The notes beneath the pieces were generated by a model that was given only the letters and a program-made list of their open reading frames with translations, searched no databases and had not been told where the DNA came from. This document shows, piece by piece, positions 57,492 through 64,000 of a stretch of 64,000 nucleotides of DNA (position 1 is its first letter; each line of letters starts with the position of its first letter). The stretch comes from an uncultured Paracoccaceae bacterium (GTDB lineage: Bacteria; Pseudomonadota; Alphaproteobacteria; Rhodobacterales; Rhodobacteraceae). The DNA lies in assembly GCA_947503765.1 (NCBI GenBank), contig CANNFA010000006.1:183487-247486 (forward strand), read 5' to 3'. The position numbers and the translations under genes were made by a program.

Positions 57492-58838
57492 ATGTCTGAC
57501 AGAGATCCCAAAAGCACGGATCGGCGCAATTTCATGAAATCGGCGGGCGCAACGGGTGGTATCCTCACTCTCAGCGCCACGCTCCCGACAAGCCTGTGGG
57601 CGCAGGGCACGCCGCCGCAGGTTCCGATCGGCCAGGTCGTGGCCTTTACCGGCTCGGGCGCCGAATACGGCACCTTCTACCGCGATGCGGCACAACTGGC
57701 ATTCGATCAGATCAACGCCGCCGCCAAAGAAGTATTTGGCGGGCCGATCGTCGCGCGGCTGATCGCGGAAGATTCCAACACCCTTCCGACACCGGCGATC
57801 GAGGCCGCGCGCAAGCTGGTCGAGGCCGACGGCGTGCCGGCAATCGTCGCCGCCTGGTCGAGCGGCGTCACCGTTGCCGTTGCCACATCGGTCACGATCC
57901 CGTCGGGCGTGCTGCAGGTCGGCAATGGCACCACGTCGCCGCTCGTCTCTGTCCTGCCCGAGGATCAGGACGCCGACCTGCTTTACCGCACCAGCCCCTC
58001 GGACGCGCTGCAAGGGGTGGTGGCGGCCGATTTGACGGCCGGGAACATCCTGCCCGACTACAAGTTCAAATCGGCCTCGACGATCTACATCAACAACCCC
58101 TACGGACAAGGCCTGTCCAACGCCTATGCGGCTGCGTTCGAAAAGCGTGGCGGCAAGATCCTGGCGCAGGTGGCGCACCCGGAAGAGGTGCAGCCGACCT
58201 ATCGTGCGCAGATCACCGCCGCACTGAAGGACAACCCCGATGTGCTGATGCTGCCGACCTATCCGGCGCATACCGCGCAGATCCTCAAGGAGTGCCGCGA
58301 TATCTTCGGCTACACGAGCTGGCAGTTCACCGACGCAAACCGCTCCAGCGAAGTGCTCGATGCGGTCGGCGGCAAGGATCTCGCCGGCAAGCTGGGCACC
58401 GTGCCCTCGGCGGATCCGGAATCGCCAAGCTACAAGGAGTTTGCCAAGAGCTATCGCGAGGTCACCGGCCAGGATCGCATCCCGCCCTTCACCGAGACCA
58501 CCTATGACGCGGCGATGGTGATCGGGCTTGCATTGGCCAAGGTGATCGCGGATGGCGCCAGCGATGCCTCGGGGATCACCGGGCGCGCGCTGGCCGACCA
58601 GTTGCGGTTCATCGCCAACCCGCCGGACGACAACATCGTCGGCGGCAGCCAGGCCGAGATCACCAAGGCGCTTCAGGCGATCAAGGATGGCGGCGACATC
58701 AACTATGTCGGTGCCGGCGGATCGGTCGATTTCGATGAAAACGGCGATGTGAAAACCCCGGTCGCCATCTGGAAGTATACCGAGGACGGCGACGAGACCA
58801 TCAAGATCGTCCCGGCCGACGAGATCGCTTCTGAATAG
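57492..58838 (+). CDS. ABC transporter substrate-binding protein (branched-chain amino acid/amide type)
   Basis: A 448-residue periplasmic receptor of the Leu/Ile/Val-binding class. The N-terminus DRRNFMKSAGATGGILTL is a Tat-type signal, cut near AQG at about residue 37. The mature protein starts PIGQVVAFTGSGAEYGTFYRDAAQLAFDQIN and has the receptor fold typical of LivJ-like and amide/urea-binding proteins. AGGAGG five bases before ATG 57492 fixes the start. Unusually, it is convergent with the permease/ATPase genes rather than leading their operon; a hairpin at 58860-58887 separates them. The true ligand is not known from sequence. Confidence 0.93.
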   Translation: MSDRDPKSTDRRNFMKSAGATGGILTLSATLPTSLWAQGTPPQVPIGQVVAFTGSGAEYGTFYRDAAQLAFDQINAAAKEVFGGPIVARLIAEDSNTLPTPAIEAARKLVEADGVPAIVAAWSSGVTVAVATSVTIPSGVLQVGNGTTSPLVSVLPEDQDADLLYRTSPSDALQGVVAADLTAGNILPDYKFKSASTIYINNPYGQGLSNAYAAAFEKRGGKILAQVAHPEEVQPTYRAQITAALKDNPDVLMLPTYPAHTAQILKECRDIFGYTSWQFTDANRSSEVLDAVGGKDLAGKLGTVPSADPESPSYKEFAKSYREVTGQDRIPPFTETTYDAAMVIGLALAKVIADGASDASGITGRALADQLRFIANPPDDNIVGGSQAEITKALQAIKDGGDINYVGAGGSVDFDENGDVKTPVAIWKYTEDGDETIKIVPADEIASE

Positions 58839-58859
58839 GACGCCGATATCACAAGACCG

Positions 58860-58894
58860 AAGCGGGCGTCCGATCGGGCGCCCGCTTTGCGTTT
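58860..58894. terminator. Hairpin between the convergent transporter units
   Basis: AAGCGGGCG pairs perfectly with CGCCCGCTT over a 10-base loop, followed on the plus strand by TGCGTTT. It could end transcription of the binding-protein gene and, from the other side, of the livM-like gene. Confidence 0.65.
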
Positions 58895-58944
58895 ACGGCA
58901 ATATCCGTTCCGCCGGCTCCGCTCTGACCGGCGGCGGCGCGGCC

Positions 58945-60153
58945 TCAGTCTTTCCCGGTATCCCCGGGCATGAAGTCCGAGACCTTCTTGCGCTCCTTGA
59001 GGATGCCCTGCGGCCGATAAAGCACGATCAGCCCCAGAAGCAGGGCGACCAGCATCCAGCGCAGATAGGCCCCGCGTGAGGGCAGGTCGTCGGAAATCAA
59101 CTGCAATGCCGGGCTGGCGGCGTCGATCATGAAGGCGGCCCCGCTCCAAACGCCCCAGACGGCGAAGGCCCCGATAATCGCGCCCTTGTTGTTGCCGCTT
59201 CCGCCCAGCATCAGCATCACCCAGACGATGAAGGTGGCGAACAGCGGATTGAAGTGGCTGTAGTCGATACTGACGACGTAATGGGCGTAGACCGCGCCGC
59301 CGACCCCCATGATGAAGCTGCCGACGACAAAGGACTCGATCCGCCGCCGGGTCACGTTCTTGCCGTTCATCGCGGCCGAGTTCTCCTCGTCGCGCACCGC
59401 GCGCAGCATCCGCCCCCAGGGCGAGCGCGAAATACGCTCCAGCGCGATGAACACCACCGCCAGGATCAGCGACACCACGATCAGGTAGAAGAACACGTAG
59501 TCGCGCGGGCTGAGCGGCGAAAGGAATTCGGCGGCGCCGGAGGGCAGCCAGGAACAGGCGGGATCCTTGAACAGGCAGTCGAACGGGCGCGGGATGCCGC
59601 GCATCGGCTGCGGCCCGTTGGCAAGCCAGCGTTCGTTCTGAAAGATGAAGCGGATCACCTCGGCAATGCCCAGCGTGGCGATGGCCAGGAAGTCGGTGCG
59701 CAGGCGCAGCACCGGAATACTGATCAGGAATCCCACGATGGCGGCCAGGATCCCGGCCATCACGACACCGACCAGAAACGGCCATTGCAGCCCGAACGCC
59801 TGTTGCGAATAGGCCGCGAGCGCGCCCTCGGGCATGGTCGTGGTGAACAGCGCCGAGGTGAAGGCCCCCACCGCGAAGAACCCGGCAACCCCGAAATTGA
59901 CGTGGCCCGCAAGTCCCCATTGGCTGTTCAGCCCCAGCGACAGGATCGCATAGATCCCCGCCATGGTGGAAAAGGAGACCAGATAGGTCAGGGTTCCGCG
60001 GTCCAGCATCAGCGGCAGCGCGAAGGCGACCAGCGCGGCGATCGCCAGCGCCAGCACGATGCGCAACGCCGCGCGTCCGGGCAGAACCAGCAGCCCCAGC
60101 AGGAACAGCGGCAGGAACAGAAAGGCGGTGCGTGCAAGATCGATCTGTTGCAT
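58945..60153 (-). CDS. livM: Branched-chain amino acid ABC transporter permease LivM
   Basis: A 402-residue inner-membrane permease with about ten hydrophobic helices. The LivM pattern is clear in YAILSLGLNSQWGLAGHVNFGVAGFFAVGAF and in the ATPase-contacting loop ISRSPWGRMLRAVRDEENSAAMNGKNV. A longer insert near residues 205-235 (with a Cys pair, CLFKDPACSWLP) is not common in LivM. I chose ATG 60153, two bases after the stop of livH; the frame open to 60447 lies inside livH. It is the last gene of the livG-livF-livH-livM operon. Confidence 0.93.
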   Translation of the reverse strand: MQQIDLARTAFLFLPLFLLGLLVLPGRAALRIVLALAIAALVAFALPLMLDRGTLTYLVSFSTMAGIYAILSLGLNSQWGLAGHVNFGVAGFFAVGAFTSALFTTTMPEGALAAYSQQAFGLQWPFLVGVVMAGILAAIVGFLISIPVLRLRTDFLAIATLGIAEVIRFIFQNERWLANGPQPMRGIPRPFDCLFKDPACSWLPSGAAEFLSPLSPRDYVFFYLIVVSLILAVVFIALERISRSPWGRMLRAVRDEENSAAMNGKNVTRRRIESFVVGSFIMGVGGAVYAHYVVSIDYSHFNPLFATFIVWVMLMLGGSGNNKGAIIGAFAVWGVWSGAAFMIDAASPALQLISDDLPSRGAYLRWMLVALLLGLIVLYRPQGILKERKKVSDFMPGDTGKD

Positions 60154-60155
60154 TC

Positions 60156-61232
60156 TCAGTCTTCCTTCTGTCCGAAGAGCCCCATCGGCTGCAGCACCAG
60201 CACCACGACCATCAGGATGAACGAGACGCCCGGGCCATAGGCGGGGTTGATGAAGGAAGACGAGACCTGTTGCGCGATCCCGATGATGATCGCGCCGACG
60301 ATGGCCCCCATCGGGCTGCCGATCCCGCCCATGATCACGGCCGCGAACATCGGCAGCAACAGGAACCAGCCCATTTCGGGGCGCAGCTGCGAGGCCAGCC
60401 CGTACATGACGCCGCCGGCAACGGCGAGGCTCGCGCCCAGTGCCCATGTCGCGGCGATCACGCGCTCGGTATTGATGCCCCGCACCTGCGCCAGATCGGG
60501 ATTGTTGGCGGTGGCCCGCATCGCCTTGCCCATGCGGGTGCGCGACAGCAGGATCCAGGTCAGCGCCACAAGGATGGCGGCAAGAAGGAAGACGAAAAGC
60601 TGGTCGGCCTGAATGCGGATATCCAGCGGCAGCGACAGCGCGGGGTTGGAACGGCCGGGATAAAAGAACATGAAGTCCGAGCCCCAGACCAGGTAGATCA
60701 CGCTGCGCAGGAAGAACGACGCCGCCAGCGACGCCATGGCGAACAGCACCAGCGAAGCATCGCGCACCCGGAGCGGCCGGAACAGCACCCGGTCGACCGC
60801 CAGCGCGATCAGCGCCACCAGCGGCATCGTCACCACCATGCCCGCCAGCAGCTCCCAGCCAAAGGAAAACGGCCTCAAGATCGCGCCGGCCGGTAAAAAG
60901 GCCATGATGGTGAAGGTGCCGTAGGCCCCGAACGACACGAGCTCGCCATGCGCGAAGTTGGGAAATTTCAGCACCCCGTAAACCAGCGTCAGGCCGATCG
61001 CGCCAAGGGCGATGATCCCGCCCAGCATCACGCCCCAGATCGTCAGCGACAGCAGGTCCGAGCCGGAGGCGCCTTCGCGGTATCCCAGCCCCCAGAAGGC
61101 CACCAGGGTCAAAGCCAGTGCAATCGCCAGCGCGGTCCGGCTGCGCAAGGCCGCGACCATGCGCTCGCCGGCGCTGCGGTCGTCGACGCGGCGCGCAACC
61201 GCGGCATCGCCGGTGGCGTCATGCATGCTCAT
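60156..61232 (-). CDS. livH: Branched-chain amino acid ABC transporter permease LivH
   Basis: A 358-residue inner-membrane permease with about eight helices. The signature GAIGLTLVYGVLKFPNFAHGELVSFGAYGTF and the loop RMGKAMRATANNPDLAQVRGINTERVI are those of LivH. An N-terminal cytosolic extension of about 30 charged residues precedes the first helix. It lies between livF (34 bases upstream) and livM (two bases downstream) on the minus strand. Confidence 0.94.
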   Translation of the reverse strand: MSMHDATGDAAVARRVDDRSAGERMVAALRSRTALAIALALTLVAFWGLGYREGASGSDLLSLTIWGVMLGGIIALGAIGLTLVYGVLKFPNFAHGELVSFGAYGTFTIMAFLPAGAILRPFSFGWELLAGMVVTMPLVALIALAVDRVLFRPLRVRDASLVLFAMASLAASFFLRSVIYLVWGSDFMFFYPGRSNPALSLPLDIRIQADQLFVFLLAAILVALTWILLSRTRMGKAMRATANNPDLAQVRGINTERVIAATWALGASLAVAGGVMYGLASQLRPEMGWFLLLPMFAAVIMGGIGSPMGAIVGAIIIGIAQQVSSSFINPAYGPGVSFILMVVVLVLQPMGLFGQKED

Positions 61233-61266
61233 GATGGTTCTCCTGTGCGCTTGCGCCCTTCATGTC

Positions 61267-61974
61267 TCAGCCCCCCAGGTACAGCCGGCCGACCTCGGGA
61301 TCGTTCAGCAGCCCCTCTCCGGTGCCCTCGAAGCGGTTCCGGCCACTGGCCAGGACATAGCCGCGATCGGACATCCGCAACGACAATTGCGCGTTCTGCT
61401 CGACGATCAGGATCGCCGGGCCAGCCTTGTTGATCTTCTCGATCTGCTCGAAGATCACGCCGACCATCTTGGGCGACAGCCCGGCCGAAGGTTCGTCCAT
61501 CAGCACCAGCTTGGGGTTCAGCATCAAGGCGCTGCCCATCGCGACCATCTGCCGTTCGCCGCCCGACATCTTGCCGGCACGTTGATGCCGCCGTTCCTTG
61601 AGCCTTGGAAAATACGCGTAGATCGCTTCCTTGCGTGCCTCGATCTCGGACTTTTTCGCAAGAAAGGCGCCCATCTCCAGGTTTTCCGAAACCGTCAGCT
61701 CGGTGAAGATGTTCGAGACCTGCGGCACGTAGCACATGCCGCGCTCGACGATCTGGTAGGGTTGCAGCTTCGAGATATCCTCGCCTTCGAAATGCACCGA
61801 GCCTTCGCGCGGATGCAAAAGGCCGAAGACGGTCTTCATCACCGTCGACTTTCCGGCGCCGTTGGGGCCGATGATGGTCACCATCTCGCCCTCGCCGACC
61901 TCCATCGACACATCGCTCAGGATTTCGGTATCGCCATAGCCGGCGGTGACGTTCCTGACTTCAAGCAGTGCCAT
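61267..61974 (-). CDS. livF: Branched-chain amino acid ABC transporter ATPase LivF
   Basis: A 235-residue ATP-binding subunit. Walker A IIGPNGAGKSTVMKT lies at about residues 35-49, the LivF-type LTVSENLEMGAF after the Q-loop, the signature MSGGERQMVAMGSAL near 135 and Walker B LVLMDEPSAGLSP. The start at ATG 61974 (MALLEVRNVTAGYG) is conserved and overlaps the livG stop by 14 bases; an ATG at 61986 would add four residues. Confidence 0.94.
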   Translation of the reverse strand: MALLEVRNVTAGYGDTEILSDVSMEVGEGEMVTIIGPNGAGKSTVMKTVFGLLHPREGSVHFEGEDISKLQPYQIVERGMCYVPQVSNIFTELTVSENLEMGAFLAKKSEIEARKEAIYAYFPRLKERRHQRAGKMSGGERQMVAMGSALMLNPKLVLMDEPSAGLSPKMVGVIFEQIEKINKAGPAILIVEQNAQLSLRMSDRGYVLASGRNRFEGTGEGLLNDPEVGRLYLGG

Positions 61975-62758
61975 ATTGCCCCCCAAGATACGCCTCCAGA
62001 ACAGTCGGATCGTTGCGCACCTCTTCGGGGCGGCCTTCCATCAGGCGGCGGCCTTCGCTCATCACGATTACCGGATCGCACAGCTCCATCACCAGTTCCA
62101 TGTCGTGTTCGATCAGCAGGAAGGTGATGCCGCGTTCGCGGCGCAGATACTCGATATTCTCGGCCAGTTTCTTCATCAGCGTCTTGTTCACGCCCGCGGC
62201 CGGTTCGTCCAGCAGCACCAGGCGCGGCCTGGCCATCATCGTGCGCGCCAGTTCCAGCAGCTTCTTCTGCCCGCCCGACAGGCGCCCGGCATATTCATCC
62301 GCCAGATGCGTCAGGTTGACGAAATCCAGCACCTCCATCGCCTGATCGCGGATCTCGCGTTCCTGCGCGCGCACGGCGCCGGGGCGCAGCCAGCAATTCC
62401 AGAACTGCTCGCCCGCCTGGTCCGGCGCGACCAGCATCAGGTTTTCGAGCACGGTCATGGTGCCGTGTTCGCGCGGAATCTGGAACGTGCGGCAGATGCC
62501 CCGTTGAAAGACGCCATGGGGCGGAAGGCTGGTGATGTCCTCGCCATCGGTGAAGACCCGCCCTGAATCGGGCTGGAAATAGCCGGTAATCAGGTTGAAC
62601 AAGGTCGTCTTGCCGGCACCGTTCGGACCGATCAGCCCGGTGATCGTGCCTTCCTGAACGCTGAGAGAGCATCCGTCTATCGCCCGCAAGCCGCCAAAGT
62701 CCTTGACCAGATCGCGCACTTCAAGAACTGGCGGCGTCGCAGCGGTCGTTTCGGACAT
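61961..62758 (-). CDS. livG: Branched-chain amino acid ABC transporter ATPase LivG
   Basis: A 265-residue ATP-binding subunit, first gene of the operon. Walker A LIGPNGAGKTTLFNL is near residue 42, the LivG-type RTFQIPREHGTMTVLENLMLV follows, then the signature LSGGQKKLLELARTM and Walker B LVLLDEPAAGVNKTL. The C-terminal helix pair (NDPTVLEAYLGGQY) is characteristic of LivG. The operon promoter should lie in 62759-62860, which I could not resolve to a clear consensus. Confidence 0.95.
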   Translation of the reverse strand: MSETTAATPPVLEVRDLVKDFGGLRAIDGCSLSVQEGTITGLIGPNGAGKTTLFNLITGYFQPDSGRVFTDGEDITSLPPHGVFQRGICRTFQIPREHGTMTVLENLMLVAPDQAGEQFWNCWLRPGAVRAQEREIRDQAMEVLDFVNLTHLADEYAGRLSGGQKKLLELARTMMARPRLVLLDEPAAGVNKTLMKKLAENIEYLRRERGITFLLIEHDMELVMELCDPVIVMSEGRRLMEGRPEEVRNDPTVLEAYLGGQYGTA

Positions 62759-62971
62759 GGGATGCCTCCAGCTTGTTTAGCCTCGTGAAAGGCATACTAC
62801 AGCGGTTCGCGAAATCAAGAACACCATTTGCGGATGCTGCCGGGGCGTATCCTTCGCGCCTATGGCCAGGCCTGCGATGCCGGCTTCGTTTTCAGGTAAC
62901 TGGTATCCGGCGGGAAGAACCTTGCCCTTTCCAGCGGCCGATCCGGGCGGCGTGCCGTTTTGGTCCGGCAG
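62759..62971. other. livG upstream region
   Basis: 213 bases without a supportable gene. It must contain the liv promoter. A minus-strand frame crosses it but has no start of its own and no recognisable family. The duplicated zorD tail begins at 62972. Confidence 0.4.
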
Positions 62972-63313
62972 GAATTGGACATGTCTGTGCTTTCGTTCAG
63001 TCGCGCTCAGCCCAGGGCATAGGCACCATCCGCGTCGGGCAAGACCGGGGATAGCCCGTCGCGCCGGAATTGCTCTGCCATGCTGTCGGCAATGACGGCA
63101 TGCTTGCCGCGCTGCATGGAGGCTACCGCCTGCGTCAGGCCCGAGACATCGGACGTACTGTCGCCCATCGGCCAGAGCGCCTGTTCTGCCAGCTTGCGCT
63201 TGCGCTGCGTGAGGCTTTGCAGAAGGCAGTCGAAGCTCTGCACCCCCAGTTCCGGATGCAGCGCCATCGGTATGTGCACGGATACCGGTATATGCACGGA
63301 TACCGGTCGGGTC
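62972..63313 (-). pseudogene. zorD: Duplicated segment, copy 2 (zorD C-terminal fragment)
   Basis: On the minus strand this reads the last 95 or so residues of ZorD (MALHPELGVQSFDCLLQSL ... VLPDADGAYALG) and the following intergenic bases, with the same stop codon and only scattered substitutions compared with 48546-48869. One 18-base unit (GGTATGTGCACGGATACC, 63269-63286, then 63287-63304) is tandemly duplicated and repeats VSVHIP in the product. No helicase motifs precede it, so it cannot work as ZorD. Its upstream side is joined to a type III restriction fragment. Confidence 0.85.
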
Positions 63314-63356
63314 ACCCAACATCCGCCGCGAGATGCGACGACGCAGTGGCCCTCTC

Positions 63357-63376
63357 GGTGAATGCACGCATTCACC
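63357..63376. repeat. Perfect palindrome at the zorD-tail/restriction-fragment junction
   Basis: GGTGAATGCACGCATTCACC, a 9-base perfect inverted repeat with a 2-base centre, between the two truncated genes. It may mark a recombination or insertion point. Confidence 0.4.
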
Positions 63377-63387
63377 TGCCGGCACGC

Positions 63388-63941
63388 TGACAACGCTTGA
63401 GAGCGAGGGCCAGATGCTCCAACGGGTCATGCCGGAACTTATGGGGCTTGGCCGGATCAACGTCATCAACGACGAGGCGCATCATTGCTATCGAGAGCGC
63501 CCGAATGCCGACGAACCGAAACTGACCGGCGATGCGCGCAAGGAGGCGGAAGAGAATGCCGAGGCCGCGCGCCTGTGGATTTCGGGGATCGAGGCGGCGA
63601 AGCGCAAGCTCGGCGTCCAGACCGTCTATGACCTCTCGGCCACGCCGTTTTTTCTGTCCGGATCGGGCTGGGTAGAGGGCACGCTGTTCCCCTGGGTGAT
63701 TTCCGATTTTTCCCTGATGGACGCCATAGAATGCGGAATCGTGAAGCTTCCGCGCGTGCCCGTCGCCGACAATCTGCCAGGCCAGCCCGAGCCGCTTTAC
63801 CGCAAGCTGTGGGACGCGATCGGAAAGAAGATGCCGAAGAAAACCCGCGGCGCGAAACCCGATCCGCAAAGCCTGCCGATTCCGCTGAAAACCGCGATAG
63901 ACGCGCTTTATGGCCACTATGAGAGTATGCGTCCGGTCTGA
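63388..63941 (+). pseudogene. Type III restriction (Res)/BPTD_3080-like helicase, internal fragment
   Basis: About 180 codons from the middle of a DEAD/DEAH-type restriction subunit: LESEGQMLQRVMPELMG, INVINDEAHHCYRERP (motif II DEAH), VYDLSATPFFLSGSG (motif III) and SDFSLMDAIECGIVKLPRVPV. Walker A and everything before it are missing; the frame instead runs back into unrelated sequence from 63333. The 3' part is lost after LYGHYE, where relatives continue but here SMRPV and a stop follow. Both ends are therefore truncated and the product would be inactive. Confidence 0.8.
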
Positions 63942-63973
63942 CCGCTCTGATGTGGGGAGACCGCGGCTGATAG

Positions 63974-63995
63974 TGTCCATTCTCGATAATGGACA
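63974..63995. repeat. Palindrome at the right edge, possible mobile-element end
   Basis: TGTCCATT and AATGGACA form an 8-base perfect inverted repeat around CTCGAT. It comes about 30 bases after the point where the restriction fragment loses its family likeness, so it may be the terminus or operator of an element lying beyond the window. Confidence 0.35.
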
Positions 63996-64000
63996 TTTTG

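Noticed and set aside
63269..63304. Start of a CRISPR array
   Set aside because: Only two abutting 18-base units with no spacers, inside a duplicated gene tail.

Overview
The window is high-GC DNA from an alphaproteobacterium, most likely Rhodobacterales/Rhodobacteraceae. Pointers are a 407-residue 5-aminolevulinate synthase (Shemin pathway) with an FNR-type box upstream, a HemB lacking the zinc-site cysteines, the SufBCD-associated membrane protein typical of that order, and intergenic TATTTG...AAGAAG repeats that I know from these genomes. The family assignment is inference from gene content, not from a marker-gene search.

Bases 1-31843 are ordinary chromosome. They hold tetrapyrrole genes (hemB, hemA), repair (mfd), a Bcr/CflA-type exporter, a FrnE-like oxidoreductase, an acyl-CoA ligase, an orphan family-5 solute-binding protein with a coupled 29-residue lipoprotein, a candidate promoter-hairpin-terminator small RNA at about 11877-11952, a RelE/RHH toxin-antitoxin pair, 3-hydroxybutyrate dehydrogenase, a SufE-type protein, an M20 peptidase, a RodZ-like protein, ispG, an M48 protease/DsbA/thioredoxin-like operon, an amidase, a class A penicillin-binding protein and prfB.

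Bases about 31850-57400 form a dense defence island. Two very large proteins are read to the right: a HIT-PLD nuclease-DEAD helicase-DUF3427 protein, and a 1706-residue DEDD exonuclease-RecQ-UvrD fusion. Facing them, on the minus strand, nine genes run from 56205 down to 41075 with overlaps or gaps of no more than about 25 bases: zorA-zorB-zorC-zorD (a type I Zorya anti-phage system), a 63-residue HTH protein, a RecB-like nuclease/DEDD/SF1 helicase, a HEPN-domain protein, mcrB and mcrC. The spacing suggests one long transcription unit joining Zorya to a nuclease-helicase/HEPN/McrBC cassette. mcrB carries a probable frameshift in its AT-rich N-terminal part. The upstream flank of zorA carries an IS256-family transposase remnant and poorly conserved small reading frames.

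Bases 57492-62758 carry a complete branched-chain amino acid type ABC transporter: a binding protein on the plus strand convergent with livGFHM-like genes on the minus strand. To its right, about 340 bases repeat the 3' end of zorD (copies at 48546-48869 and 62972-63313, same orientation). They are joined to a double-truncated type III restriction/helicase fragment and, at the very edge, a palindrome that may belong to a mobile element. The island therefore appears to continue, in decayed form, beyond the right edge. No rRNA, tRNA or CRISPR array was seen.
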